Assembly (NCBI GenBank): GCA_902567095.1
Contig: CACFLG010000007.1
Location: 1 to 55,777, forward strand
Direction of reading: 5' to 3'
Source: an uncultured OM182 clade bacterium
GTDB taxonomy: Bacteria > Pseudomonadota > Gammaproteobacteria > Pseudomonadales > Azotimanducaceae
Length of the DNA: 55,777 nt
Part shown: piece after piece, positions 42,725 to 51,542 of the stretch
Layout: each line of letters begins with the position of its first letter
How positions within the stretch are numbered: the first letter of the stretch is position 1
Position numbers and translations under genes: made by a program
Notes under the pieces: generated by a model
What the model was told of the DNA's origin: nothing
Databases searched by the model: none
Seen by the model: only the letters and a program-made list of their open reading frames with translations

Positions 42725-44077
42725 ATGGATTCAGATCAAATGCATCCCTTGGCGATGTCTGGAAAAGACCCGTCCATGTTGAGGGGTGATCCAATACCTA
42801 AAGAACGATATTTTTCTAAAGAATTTATGGATTTAGAATGGGAACATCTCTGGAAAAAAATCTGGCACATTGCTGGTAGGGAACAACAGTTAGAGGAGCC
42901 CGGTGATTTTATTGTCCATGATTTTATGAGGGAGTCCGTCATCATAGCGAAGCAGAATGATGGTTCTCTTAAGGGTTTTTATAACAGTTGCGGTCACCGG
43001 GCCGCAAGGTTGGTTTGGGATAACAGCAGTCTTGATAGCTTCTTCTGTCCTTACCACGGCTGGAAATGGGGCCTAGATGGTGTTTTAGAAGATTGTCCCG
43101 ACAGGGATGATTATCCTCAGGGAGATCCAGTTGGCAAATTGACTCTTAAAGAAGTCAGGGTGGATACTTGGGCTGGTTTGGTTTGGTACACCATGGACGC
43201 GGAGGCTCCCGAGTTAGAGGAATACCTTGAGCCAACGGTTGAACTTTATAAAAATCATCAATTCGAGAAAACAGTCAGAGTTAATTGGTGGCGCACGGCG
43301 CTCGATGGTAATTGGAAATTCTGGTCCGACAACTTCAATGAGTCATACCACACTCGTACCGTTCACCCTCAAGTTCCGCCTATCATTGATCAAGACCATT
43401 TCACATCTCGCTACGAGATGTTCCCGATGGGACACAATCGAATTATCCAAATGGGCAGACCTTCTTTGCGCGATCGTCTCCCAGATGGAGACTCTCATCC
43501 GTTTGATGACCTTTTGCGAACTTGGGACATAGATCCTGACAGTTATCCAGATTTTGAAACAAAAGCGCTCCAGGGTTGGTTGGATCTAAAGAAGGCAAAG
43601 AAAAGCCTTTGGAAAGAAAAAGGATACCTCCATTACGAGAATTTAAACGACGAAGAATTAACAGAAAGTCCTTTCCAGGTAATTTTCCCGAATATAGCGA
43701 TAGCCCCAGGCGCAGATTCTTTTCTGGTCTGGCGGTGGGAGCCGCATCCTACAGATCCAGAGAAATGTTTTTTCGACCAATGGACCATGGCTTACCCTGT
43801 TGAGGGCATGGAAGAATTTGTAAATAGGACAGCCATAAACACCTTGGAATTGTCTGAGGCCGAACTTGATTTAAGAGAATACGATGACGGAAGAGGTATC
43901 TCGGAATATTCTGACCAAGTAGTGGCTCAAGATATGCAGTTGATAGCCGGGCAGACCCTAGGATGGCGATCACAAGGGTATCCTGAACCCTATATGGCGG
44001 CGCAAGAGACTAGAGTAAGGCGATTTCATGAAGTCTTGAATGATTATATAAACGGAGAACCGCCTGGACGTAAATGA
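42725..44077 (+). CDS. Rieske non-haem iron oxygenase, alpha subunit
   Basis: Large subunit of 450 residues. Rieske ligands are Cys89-x-His91 and Cys108-x2-His111 (SCGHRAA and CPYHGW); the iron site is His209/His214 in NESYHTRTVHP. It hydroxylates an aromatic or alicyclic substrate using electrons from a ferredoxin, possibly the one at 21154. The start has GGGAG upstream. An NTF2-fold protein 64 bases downstream and a VOC protein follow in the same direction. It is only distantly like the oxygenase at 19104. Confidence 0.94.
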   Translation: MDSDQMHPLAMSGKDPSMLRGDPIPKERYFSKEFMDLEWEHLWKKIWHIAGREQQLEEPGDFIVHDFMRESVIIAKQNDGSLKGFYNSCGHRAARLVWDNSSLDSFFCPYHGWKWGLDGVLEDCPDRDDYPQGDPVGKLTLKEVRVDTWAGLVWYTMDAEAPELEEYLEPTVELYKNHQFEKTVRVNWWRTALDGNWKFWSDNFNESYHTRTVHPQVPPIIDQDHFTSRYEMFPMGHNRIIQMGRPSLRDRLPDGDSHPFDDLLRTWDIDPDSYPDFETKALQGWLDLKKAKKSLWKEKGYLHYENLNDEELTESPFQVIFPNIAIAPGADSFLVWRWEPHPTDPEKCFFDQWTMAYPVEGMEEFVNRTAINTLELSEAELDLREYDDGRGISEYSDQVVAQDMQLIAGQTLGWRSQGYPEPYMAAQETRVRRFHEVLNDYINGEPPGRK

Positions 44078-44140
44078 GCGGTAACAATAAGAGATTAATC
44101 TGTTAAATTTTTCAGAGTTTATTCTAAGGAGGACACTAGA

Positions 44141-44611
44141 ATGTCACTTGATCGATCTTCGCTCGTAGCAGACAAGCACGAGATAGAAACATTACAACGT
44201 TTATACGCAAAGGCGACTGATACTATTGGCCTTGCTTCGCAGGAAAAGATTGAGGAAGGGAGAAAGATTTATCATCGTATATATACTGAGGATGTTGAGA
44301 TAACCACTGCGAATACTGGAGCAGAGGTAGAACTTAAGGCAGTGGGTCCTGATGCCTGGGTCGATGTCGTTTACGGGGCGCTCAAAGATTACACAGGAAC
44401 CCAGCATTTGATTGGAACCCAGCTAACTGAAGTTAACGGTGATCAAGGGAGCATGGAAAGTTATTTGAATGCCTGGCACAAGAACCCTGACGAAAGCGTC
44501 TATTATTTTCTGGGCACTTATATTTCAAAGGTAAGGCGCTATGAAGAGGGATGGAAAATTTATCATATGGTTTTGAGACGAGATACGAGTGGAATAGTTC
44601 AAATGCATTGA
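44141..44611 (+). CDS. SnoaL/NTF2-like protein
   Basis: NTF2-like cone-fold protein of 156 residues. LQRLYAKATDTIG, YHRIYTEDVEITTAN and GTYISKVRRYEEGWKIYHMVLRRD are the family pattern of SnoaL-type proteins. It has a strong AAGGAGG ribosome site. Ring-hydroxylating dioxygenase beta subunits share this fold and usually follow the alpha gene, as here, so it may be a divergent beta subunit; equally it may be an isomerase or hydratase acting on the product. No catalytic residue can be fixed. Confidence 0.85.
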   Translation: MSLDRSSLVADKHEIETLQRLYAKATDTIGLASQEKIEEGRKIYHRIYTEDVEITTANTGAEVELKAVGPDAWVDVVYGALKDYTGTQHLIGTQLTEVNGDQGSMESYLNAWHKNPDESVYYFLGTYISKVRRYEEGWKIYHMVLRRDTSGIVQMH

Positions 44612-44633
44612 TAAGTGCTTTCTTAAATCCTAA

Positions 44634-45221
44634 ATGGCAGATCTGATTTTTTTTAACAAGTATAATCGACTAGATATGAGTAAGTTTTTCGGCCCGATAG
44701 TTCAACAAGGCTATGTCGTCCCTGATATTCATTTAGGTATTCGCCACTGGCTAAAAAGAGGGATCGGTCCTTTTTTTTTAGAAAAGTTGCAGAACTATCC
44801 GGCAGAGGTAGATGGCCATTCTGTCCTTGTCAATTTGTCCGCTGCTTTTGCGTATTCTGGAGACCAGCAAATTGAGGTTATTCAAGCTGAAGACAACACA
44901 AAGACGGTATATAGAGAGTATCTTGAACGGAACCCTCAGGGCGGCTTGCAGCATCTTGGGTTTTGGACAAACAACATCTCTGATCAAATTACTAAGCTCG
45001 AGGAGTCTGAATCTGGATTTTTAGTCCGACAGCGATACGGGGATCGTCACGTTTATCTTGACGAGGTCGACTGTCCCGGCGTCATGATACAATTGATGGC
45101 TCGAGATGAAAAAACAGAGCAGCTCTTCAGGATCGTTCAGGAGGGTGCTGAGAATTGGGACGGGGCAAGTAATCCCGTTCGAGAGATCGATTGGTCTTCT
45201 GGATGGCCCGTATCAGCCTGA
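44634..45221 (+). CDS. VOC-superfamily (glyoxalase-like) protein
   Basis: Protein of 195 residues with a glyoxalase/VOC fold: QQGYVVPDIHLGIRHWLKRGIGPFF at the N terminus, then LQHLGFWTNNISDQIT and VMIQLMAR, giving candidate metal ligands among the His and Glu residues. VOC enzymes include ring-cleaving dioxygenases and isomerases; the exact reaction is unknown. ATG 44634 is used; ATG 44676, after a short N-terminal stretch, is an alternative. It ends the Rieske operon and converges on an SDR. Confidence 0.85.
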   Translation: MADLIFFNKYNRLDMSKFFGPIVQQGYVVPDIHLGIRHWLKRGIGPFFLEKLQNYPAEVDGHSVLVNLSAAFAYSGDQQIEVIQAEDNTKTVYREYLERNPQGGLQHLGFWTNNISDQITKLEESESGFLVRQRYGDRHVYLDEVDCPGVMIQLMARDEKTEQLFRIVQEGAENWDGASNPVREIDWSSGWPVSA

Positions 45222-45233
45222 GTAAAAACTTCG

Positions 45234-45962
45234 TTAATTAATGGAAATTATCTTGGCCTCGAAGGCGGGCCTGTCAGCTGCCACTTTGACTCGGACTTCA
45301 CCATTAGAGCCGTTCATTAATAGGTCTACAATTTCCGCGGCTATGACGTTGGCCGGCATCATGTTGAATTCAGGGCGTTTATACTCTTCGGGAACAATTT
45401 GCGTGTCGGTTACACCAGGGCAAATAACGTTTATACGAACATTTGATTTTTCGTTAGCCGCCGCGACAGCTCTTGCCATGCCAATTACCGCATATTTAGT
45501 TGCCGTATACATTGGATCAACAGGAACGACGCCAAGGCCCGCAGTTGAGGCCGTGATGGTAATAGCCCCTCCTTGCTTTCCCATTTTTGGCAAAAAAGTT
45601 TTGAGTCCATGAAAGACCCCGTCCAAATTTACGCCCACTATGCGCTTATATTGTTCTACCGAAAGATCCTCAATGGCAAGAAAAGGAGCGCCAGTGGGGA
45701 CGCTCATGATTCCCGCATTAAGATGAATAAAGGAAGGAGTTCCCAATTGCTGCTCGCATGTTCGAGCCGCTTTTTCAACACTGGAGAGATCGGTTACATC
45801 GCAATAAATAAAGTGACCTGATAATCTCTCTGCGAGGGTTATGCCTAACCCTTCGTTTACATCGCAGATGACCACCAGAAAACCTGCTCCAGAAAGTTGT
45901 TCGGCTACACTGGCTCCAATGCCGGTTGATCCGCCCGTAATCAATGCAATTTTCTTTTCCAT
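45234..45962 (-). CDS. SDR-family oxidoreductase
   Basis: Classical SDR of 242 residues: TGGSTGIG at 9-16, LNAG in place of NNAG at 81-84, Ser139, Tyr152 and Lys156 (YTATK). It reduces or oxidises an alcohol/carbonyl. It lies 57 bases downstream of a GMC oxidoreductase on the same strand, so the two may act in sequence on an alcohol. The conversion of NNAG to LNAG is an ordinary variant. AAGAAGAGA precedes the ATG. Confidence 0.92.
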   Translation of the reverse strand: MEKKIALITGGSTGIGASVAEQLSGAGFLVVICDVNEGLGITLAERLSGHFIYCDVTDLSSVEKAARTCEQQLGTPSFIHLNAGIMSVPTGAPFLAIEDLSVEQYKRIVGVNLDGVFHGLKTFLPKMGKQGGAITITASTAGLGVVPVDPMYTATKYAVIGMARAVAAANEKSNVRINVICPGVTDTQIVPEEYKRPEFNMMPANVIAAEIVDLLMNGSNGEVRVKVAADRPAFEAKIISIN

Positions 45963-46019
45963 AATCGTCTCTTCTTCTTGGAATTTAATGCAAGGTTCTT
46001 TTTTCTTAAGTAAAAAAAT

Positions 46020-47642
46020 TTAAACCGCGTTCAAAATAAGATCGCTTGCTCGCCAGCCGACTGCCATCGCCGGCCCATTCGTGTTTCCAGAAATAAGAGA
46101 CGGCATTATGGAACAATCTGCAACACGCAGTCCGGTTACCCCTCGAACCCGAAGACGATTATCAACGACACTCTTGGAATCTCTCCCCATCCGGCATGTC
46201 CCCGTTGCATGCAGGCCACTGGTTGATAGGCGAGTAACCGCATCTAATATTTCAGAATTGCTTTGACAGTGATTTCCTGGGACCAGCTCTTCTCCAAAAT
46301 AATCGGCAATAGCTGGTTGCTTTACAAAACGCCGCATGGTCCTGACCATTTCCACCATTGCCTCCTTATCATAATCTGTCTTTAACCAATTAGGTGAAAT
46401 TGCAGGAGCTTTTTTTGGGTCTTTGCTTTGAATTCGGACCTCTCCCTCGCTTGTAAGATTAAGCAGTTGGCCATATATCGTTATGCCTGGGACCGAATCC
46501 GTATGACTCAGTTGTACTGGGAAATTATCACTTGATCTGGATCGAGCGTAACTGAATGCCCCGAGATATAGTTGTGTGTCTGGCCTGTTTGCGCCGGGCA
46601 TGGACCGGACAAAGGCTCCGATTTCGAATGGACCGGTTGCCATGGGACCTTTTCTTGAAAAATAATATTGGAAAATGCTTTTCACCAAGCCGATGCCTCT
46701 GAAGTGGTGATTGATCCCTCGTGTTTTTTCCAATTTATGGGGCATTGAAAATCCTAGGTGCTCTCGCAATTTTTTCCCCACATCGGGGCTCTCATGTAGG
46801 ATCTCGATTTTCAGAGATTCGAGCAGATCTTTTTGGCCAATGCCCGAAAGCTGAAGGATTTTTGGTGTTAGCAAAGCACCAGCACTAAGAATTATTTCTT
46901 TTTTGCATCTGAAGCGCATTTCTTTTTTGTTTTTAACACAATCTATTCCGAACACTTTCTTATCTTTAAAGACCACTTTGTTTGCGTGAATCCCGGTGAT
47001 CACTGTTAAGTTGGGTCTTTTCATAGCGGGATGAAGAAAAACCCTCGCTGCGCTCATTCTTCGACCGTTTTTTATGGTGTGGTTGTAATAGCCAATACCT
47101 TCTAAGCTCGGGTGATTTAGATCCTCTCTCGCTTCGAGACCAAACTCTTCCCCAGCCCTGATCATCTTTTCGGCTAACGGGTATCGAAACTTTCCTGAGG
47201 ATATTGGTAAAGGACCTTCTCCTCCCCTGTTTTCATTTGAGCCCAACTCATGCTCCTCGATTCTTCGATAAACTGCTCGCATTTCTTCCCAGCCCCACCC
47301 AGGACCTCCAAGCGTATTCCACTCCTCATAATCCTGCGCATGACCTCGAGAATAAATCATTCCATTTATGGAACTTGAGCCACCCAGTCCCTTGCCTCTA
47401 ATCCAAACCTCTTTCGAAGGAATATCGGGGCGACGGTTTTGATTAATAGGAAATGCCCAGGTGAACTTTGGATGCTTCACCAGCTTTGAGATGCCTTTTG
47501 GAATTGTTATGTAAGGGTGGTTATCAATACTTCCTGCTTCAATAAGTAATACCTTATTTTTTGGGTTAGCCGAAAGTCGGTTAGCAATAACTGACCCCGA
47601 TGAGCCAGCTCCTACAATAATGAAGTCAAATACATTTTCCAT
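46020..47642 (-). CDS. GMC-family oxidoreductase (choline dehydrogenase-like)
   Basis: FAD enzyme of 540 residues. The FAD motif IIVGAGSSGSVIANRL is at 8-23, GGSSSINGMIYSRG is the flavin-attachment loop, and the C-terminal GLHATGTCRMG carries the catalytic His with SGNTNGPAMAVGW at the end. It oxidises an alcohol to aldehyde or ketone. Substrates of the family are varied (choline, long-chain alcohols, cyclic alcohols). It is divergent from the TonB receptor at 48041. The SDR gene follows on the same strand. Confidence 0.94.
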   Translation of the reverse strand: MENVFDFIIVGAGSSGSVIANRLSANPKNKVLLIEAGSIDNHPYITIPKGISKLVKHPKFTWAFPINQNRRPDIPSKEVWIRGKGLGGSSSINGMIYSRGHAQDYEEWNTLGGPGWGWEEMRAVYRRIEEHELGSNENRGGEGPLPISSGKFRYPLAEKMIRAGEEFGLEAREDLNHPSLEGIGYYNHTIKNGRRMSAARVFLHPAMKRPNLTVITGIHANKVVFKDKKVFGIDCVKNKKEMRFRCKKEIILSAGALLTPKILQLSGIGQKDLLESLKIEILHESPDVGKKLREHLGFSMPHKLEKTRGINHHFRGIGLVKSIFQYYFSRKGPMATGPFEIGAFVRSMPGANRPDTQLYLGAFSYARSRSSDNFPVQLSHTDSVPGITIYGQLLNLTSEGEVRIQSKDPKKAPAISPNWLKTDYDKEAMVEMVRTMRRFVKQPAIADYFGEELVPGNHCQSNSEILDAVTRLSTSGLHATGTCRMGRDSKSVVDNRLRVRGVTGLRVADCSIMPSLISGNTNGPAMAVGWRASDLILNAV

Positions 47643-47890
47643 TTAGCTATTAAGCAAAAAAAAGCCGATAAATACTATAAAGAGGTAAGTTTAATTTGCT
47701 GCTTAAGCGAGCACCTTAAAAAAAGCCCTCTATAAGTGGCTTACTGAATTTCGTGCACATTTAAAGCGCATTGCTGGTGAAAGCTAATTTGAGTTTAAAG
47801 GCAATTAATTTTTTGCCCTTCTTTAGGTGTGTCCCATCTGACCCTTTCCCATCACAAATAAAATGAGCTTAGGTGACTTTCTCGGAGATA

Positions 47891-47905
47891 CTTTTCTCAG
47901 AAAAG
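47891..47905. promoter_or_regulatory. 15-bp palindrome upstream of the sigma-54 promoter
   Basis: CTTTTCT and AGAAAAG are perfect 7-base arms around a single C, centred about 61 bases before the predicted start of transcription. It could bind the enhancer-binding activator needed with sigma-54, although such sites are often farther away, or a repressor. Confidence 0.4.
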
Positions 47906-47931
47906 ATACTGTTTGAAGATAAGAGTCAAAA

Positions 47932-47948
47932 TTGGCACGGATCCTGCT
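47932..47948 (+). promoter_or_regulatory. Sigma-54 (-24/-12) promoter of the TonB receptor
   Basis: TTGGCACG, then GATC, then CTGCT matches the YTGGCACG-N4-TTGCW consensus with one mismatch. GG at 47934-47935 and GC at 47946-47947 are exactly 12 bases apart, as required. It points at the TonB receptor; transcription should start near 47959, giving an 82-base leader. Confidence 0.65.
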
Positions 47949-48040
47949 TTTCAATAGTGTGATTACTAGATTCTTTTTTAATGGTTGTTCTTGAGGGAGT
48001 CGAGAAAATCAAAATCAAGACATTAAATGGGAGGGAAAGA

Positions 48041-50608
48041 ATGTCAGATCGGTTGAGAAAAGTGTTAAAAAATTATTTGAAGAATGGAGCAAAGATTTTT
48101 GGATTAGCTTGGTTCGTGTTCTCCACGCCAGCCTTTGGCGAGGATGCGGTTGACTCTGGCGAAAACATTGAGGAAGTAGTCGTTACAGCAAAACGGGACT
48201 ATTTTTCTATTTTACCAAATCAGTCTTCCGATAGTTCTTTTGGCTTAGATATGAGCCTTGTCGATACGCCGCGCTCAGTATCAGAAGTTCGGGAAGACCT
48301 TATACAAAAATTTGCTTTACGTAGCGTGGATGATTTGGTTCGTCTAACACCTGGCGCTTTTACGAGCTCCTTTTTTGGCATCAGAGGTGCAATGGATATA
48401 CGAGGAGAGCCAGCAGATAATTATTTTAGAGGTTTTCGGCGTATAGCGAATCCGGGTGCTTTTAATACCATCGTGCGTGGTGCGGAGAGATTAGAGATTT
48501 TGAGGGGGCCAGTGTCACCTCTTTACGGGACGGGTTCTATAGGAGGACAGCTAAATTACATTCCGAAATCTTCCAAGAGCGACGGGTCTAAATATATCAG
48601 TGGTCCGAGCGGAGATGTCGGCGTCACCTTGGGTTCTTACAGCCAGCAGATCGTTTTCGGTGAGTTTGGCATGCCATTTACCTTAGGGGACAGCCAAGGC
48701 GGGCTTCAAATATTTGCTGAGGTGGAAGACTCTGGGTCTTTCTACGATTTGTATGAGCCCAGCAGTGAGCTTTTGCAGGTAGCATTTGATATTGATGTTA
48801 GCGACAGCACAACTTTAGAGTTTGGACTGCAATATCAGTCGAGCGACAGCATTCAGGTTCCGGGTTGGACTAGAGTGACTCAGGACTTGGTGGACACTGG
48901 AACATATATTACCGGCACGCCGCCAGCAAGAAACAGAAATGGGGGCGTCGATCTGAGACCCAATGAAAGTGGTTTTCCTTCCTCTGCGGCTGGCATAGGG
49001 ATTAATGACTCCTTTTCTGGGGTCGGTACTTTCTGTGTTCCCGATCTGGGTTTTAACCAAGCCACGTATAATGGTCAAGCACTCACCTGTTTTGGGGGAA
49101 ACAGCACGCCGTGGATTTCTCCTTTGATCAATGCAGGCACTGCACAGATTAGTCATGATGTCACCTTTATTGATCCTCAAGACTACGCTGACACGGATGT
49201 ATACACGGCCTATTTTGATATTACGCATACCTTTTCGAATGACGTGGTATGGCGTAATCAGTTTTTCTACGATTACATGGAACACACTAAGTACCAAAGT
49301 TGGGGGTTTACAGCACTATACCCTGACGCTACCGTGTTTGAGCTGAGAAGTAGTCTTACCTTTGAATATGAGAGCGATGCAATTCTGGCTGAAAATATCG
49401 TTGGATTAAGTTACCGGCGTGAGGACCTTGATAAAAAACACGCGTTTTTTGACGAAACCTTCGACTTTAGAGACATGATTGTTGGTCCGACCCCGGACGA
49501 TCGCATCGCACCCGCTGTAGAGAATCCGCTCGATGGGGTGATTTACAACACTGACGCAGCAGGAAACAACACGTCAATCGCCTCCGGTGATCCCGGACGG
49601 AACTTTAATCAGGAAGAGGTTTCGGTTGCTGACACAGTTGGCGTATTTTTCATGTCCAACATCCAGATCGAAGATGTGACCGTTCTGTTAGGCGCTAGAT
49701 ACGATAAGTTTGATGTGGAATCGGAGGAAATTGCGGTTACGTTGATGAACAATCCTTGGAGCGATCTAGGGAAGGTATCTGACAGCGTAGGAGAGTGGAG
49801 CTATAACGTGTCGCTCTCCTACCGAAGCGAATCAGGATTCGTACCCTACGTGACCTATGCGTTAGCGAATTCTCTTAATGCGAATCAGTTGGGCGGCGTT
49901 ATTACCTCATCAGTTCCCTCTGACGAGTACCTCGCAGAGTCTGAACTGGGCGAGATTGGATTCAAATTTCTTGGTTTTGACGACCGCATCTACGCGGCAC
50001 TCAGCTATTATGATCAAGAGAAAACCGAGCGGTCCGGACAGCTATCGTCAGTGACTCAAACGTTTTCGAAAGGTGTTGAATTCGAGCTAAGAGCCCTTGT
50101 TACCGACCAACTTTCGATTATAGCAACTGCGACACATTCCGAAATTGATGAAATAGGCAACATTTTTACTGTAATCAATGGCGCTGACTTTGCCGCGCAA
50201 AACGGGTTAACACCCGACCAGGTCTACGGCGGTAGAATTTCGGCGGATCGTGATACGCTTACTGGGCCAGGAGCAAAACTGGAACGTGGCGGTCTTCCAG
50301 ATAATATAGTTAGCGTTTATGGGACTTGGACTCAAGAGCTTTTTGGAGGAGAGGTTAACGCCTCGCTTGGTTTTACATGGGTCGAGGAAACTCATATGGA
50401 TGCAATGAAATCGGTATTGCTGCCAGACTATGTCGTTTGGACTGGTTCAGTTGGTTATATAAATGACCGTTTTTCAGCGTTGCTGCAGGCGAATAACTTA
50501 ACCGACGAGGAATATTATACGTCCGCTGATTTATTCGAGTCGGTGGTGGTTAAACCGTCCGAAGGACCCACCGTGTCTCTTACTATGCGATACGCTTTTG
50601 GTGACTAA
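48041..50608 (+). CDS. TonB-dependent outer-membrane receptor
   Basis: Outer-membrane receptor of 855 residues: signal peptide (to about 32, TPAFG), TonB-box-like EEVVVTA near 46-52, plug domain (SVDDLVRLTPGAF, FRGFRR, ERLEILRGP) and a C-terminal beta-barrel ending MRYAFGD with a terminal aromatic-type strand. It imports a large or scarce ligand, iron chelate or hydrophobic compound; the ligand is unknown. ATG 48041 is preferred over an upstream in-frame ATG (47981) because GGGAGG lies 6 bases before it and it gives a proper signal peptide. A near-consensus sigma-54 promoter and a strong terminator bracket it. Confidence 0.94.
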   Translation: MSDRLRKVLKNYLKNGAKIFGLAWFVFSTPAFGEDAVDSGENIEEVVVTAKRDYFSILPNQSSDSSFGLDMSLVDTPRSVSEVREDLIQKFALRSVDDLVRLTPGAFTSSFFGIRGAMDIRGEPADNYFRGFRRIANPGAFNTIVRGAERLEILRGPVSPLYGTGSIGGQLNYIPKSSKSDGSKYISGPSGDVGVTLGSYSQQIVFGEFGMPFTLGDSQGGLQIFAEVEDSGSFYDLYEPSSELLQVAFDIDVSDSTTLEFGLQYQSSDSIQVPGWTRVTQDLVDTGTYITGTPPARNRNGGVDLRPNESGFPSSAAGIGINDSFSGVGTFCVPDLGFNQATYNGQALTCFGGNSTPWISPLINAGTAQISHDVTFIDPQDYADTDVYTAYFDITHTFSNDVVWRNQFFYDYMEHTKYQSWGFTALYPDATVFELRSSLTFEYESDAILAENIVGLSYRREDLDKKHAFFDETFDFRDMIVGPTPDDRIAPAVENPLDGVIYNTDAAGNNTSIASGDPGRNFNQEEVSVADTVGVFFMSNIQIEDVTVLLGARYDKFDVESEEIAVTLMNNPWSDLGKVSDSVGEWSYNVSLSYRSESGFVPYVTYALANSLNANQLGGVITSSVPSDEYLAESELGEIGFKFLGFDDRIYAALSYYDQEKTERSGQLSSVTQTFSKGVEFELRALVTDQLSIIATATHSEIDEIGNIFTVINGADFAAQNGLTPDQVYGGRISADRDTLTGPGAKLERGGLPDNIVSVYGTWTQELFGGEVNASLGFTWVEETHMDAMKSVLLPDYVVWTGSVGYINDRFSALLQANNLTDEEYYTSADLFESVVVKPSEGPTVSLTMRYAFGD

Positions 50609-50616
50609 CTGCTAAT

Positions 50617-50672
50617 AATAATTCAGTTCAGGAGCTTTAATGTCCTGAGCTGAATTATTTTTGTATTTTTAA
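50617..50672 (+). terminator. Rho-independent terminator of the TonB receptor
   Basis: A 17-base stem (50617-50633 with 50643-50659) with one G-T pair and a 9-base loop is followed by TTTTTGTATTTTT. Stem strength, small loop and T-run are all typical. It is the best terminator in the window and ends the receptor transcript 8 bases after its stop. Confidence 0.85.
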
Positions 50673-50677
50673 ACTTC

Positions 50678-51355
50678 CTATTCGTCAAATCCTAGGAACG
50701 TAGAGGCGTCCTCTACACTCTTCCGCTCAGATATGACCGCATTCGCGGGAAAGCTGTGATCTGGCCAACCCAAGGCGACAGCCTTCATTATTACTTGGTC
50801 GTCTGCGATTTTCGCGTGTTCCCGGACTACGGGGGATTGCATAATTCCTTGGCTGTTGATAACCGCACCCAAGCCGCGTGACCAAGCGGCATTCACTAGC
50901 GCAGTAGTAACGGCACCGCAATCAAAAGCTGTGTCATCGCTGTCTGCTAAAACCCGGTCATAGGTGATAATTACGCAAACGGGTGCGTCGAATTGCCGAA
51001 ACCCTCTTAGGACCCAGTCTTGGCGTCCGTCTTTGTCCTCCCGCGCTATATTCATTGCAGCGAACAGTTGCTTCGCTACCCCAACCTGCCGATCCCGATG
51101 TTCGCCCGCAAAAGGTTGTCCAATACGAAATTCGCGTGAATGTGGGACACCTGCTAGATTTCGTTCTGTGTTGCCCGCCCGAATCAGATCCAAGGGTTCG
51201 CCAGTGACGACGGTAAAATTCCATGGCTGGGTATTCATCGAGGAGGGCGATCGCATTGCTAGTTTCAATACTTCCTTAATAAGAGCTTTCGGCACTGGGT
51301 CGCTCTTATAACCTCTTATGCTGCGACGACCGAGAAAGACTTCATCGAATTGCAC
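50678..51355 (-). CDS. Nitroreductase-family flavoprotein
   Basis: FMN-dependent oxidoreductase of 225 residues: GRRSIRGYKSDPVPKALIKEVL and MRSPSSMNTQPWNFTVV are the N-terminal signature, and GLGAVINSQGIM the C-terminal part. It uses NAD(P)H to reduce nitro, quinone or similar groups; substrate unknown. It starts with GTG at 51355 behind GGAG. Its base composition is clearly richer in G+C than its neighbour (three lines sum to 99/180, against 65/180 for the gene at 51543), suggesting transfer. Confidence 0.9.
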   Translation of the reverse strand: MQFDEVFLGRRSIRGYKSDPVPKALIKEVLKLAMRSPSSMNTQPWNFTVVTGEPLDLIRAGNTERNLAGVPHSREFRIGQPFAGEHRDRQVGVAKQLFAAMNIAREDKDGRQDWVLRGFRQFDAPVCVIITYDRVLADSDDTAFDCGAVTTALVNAAWSRGLGAVINSQGIMQSPVVREHAKIADDQVIMKAVALGWPDHSFPANAVISERKSVEDASTFLGFDE

Positions 51356-51542
51356 TCTGAAACTCCACTGATTTATCTACGTTTAATTTTACGCTATTTT
51401 GATCTTAACCACCTTAGAAGTTTGTAAATCCTAACCAGCACTGTGAACGAACTGGTTGAAAGCGATCCTATGTGACATATTCTTATCAAATCTCCAATTG
51501 GGTTTGTGCCTTTTGCAAATAAAATTGACTGAGGACAGAAAA

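Larger units (their letters stand above)
47643..48040. other. 398-base intergenic region with regulatory sites
   Basis: Divergent region between the GMC gene and the TonB receptor. It holds a near-palindrome (GCTTAAGC core at 47701-47708, with outer TGCT/AGCA arms and one bulge) 55 bases from the GMC start, a 15-bp perfect inverted repeat at 47891-47905 and a sigma-54-type promoter at 47932-47948. I see no gene in it. Confidence 0.6.

Noticed and set aside
47981-48040. Upstream in-frame ATG for the TonB receptor
   Set aside because: No ribosome site, no signal peptide from that start; ATG 48041 has GGGAGG and a proper signal.
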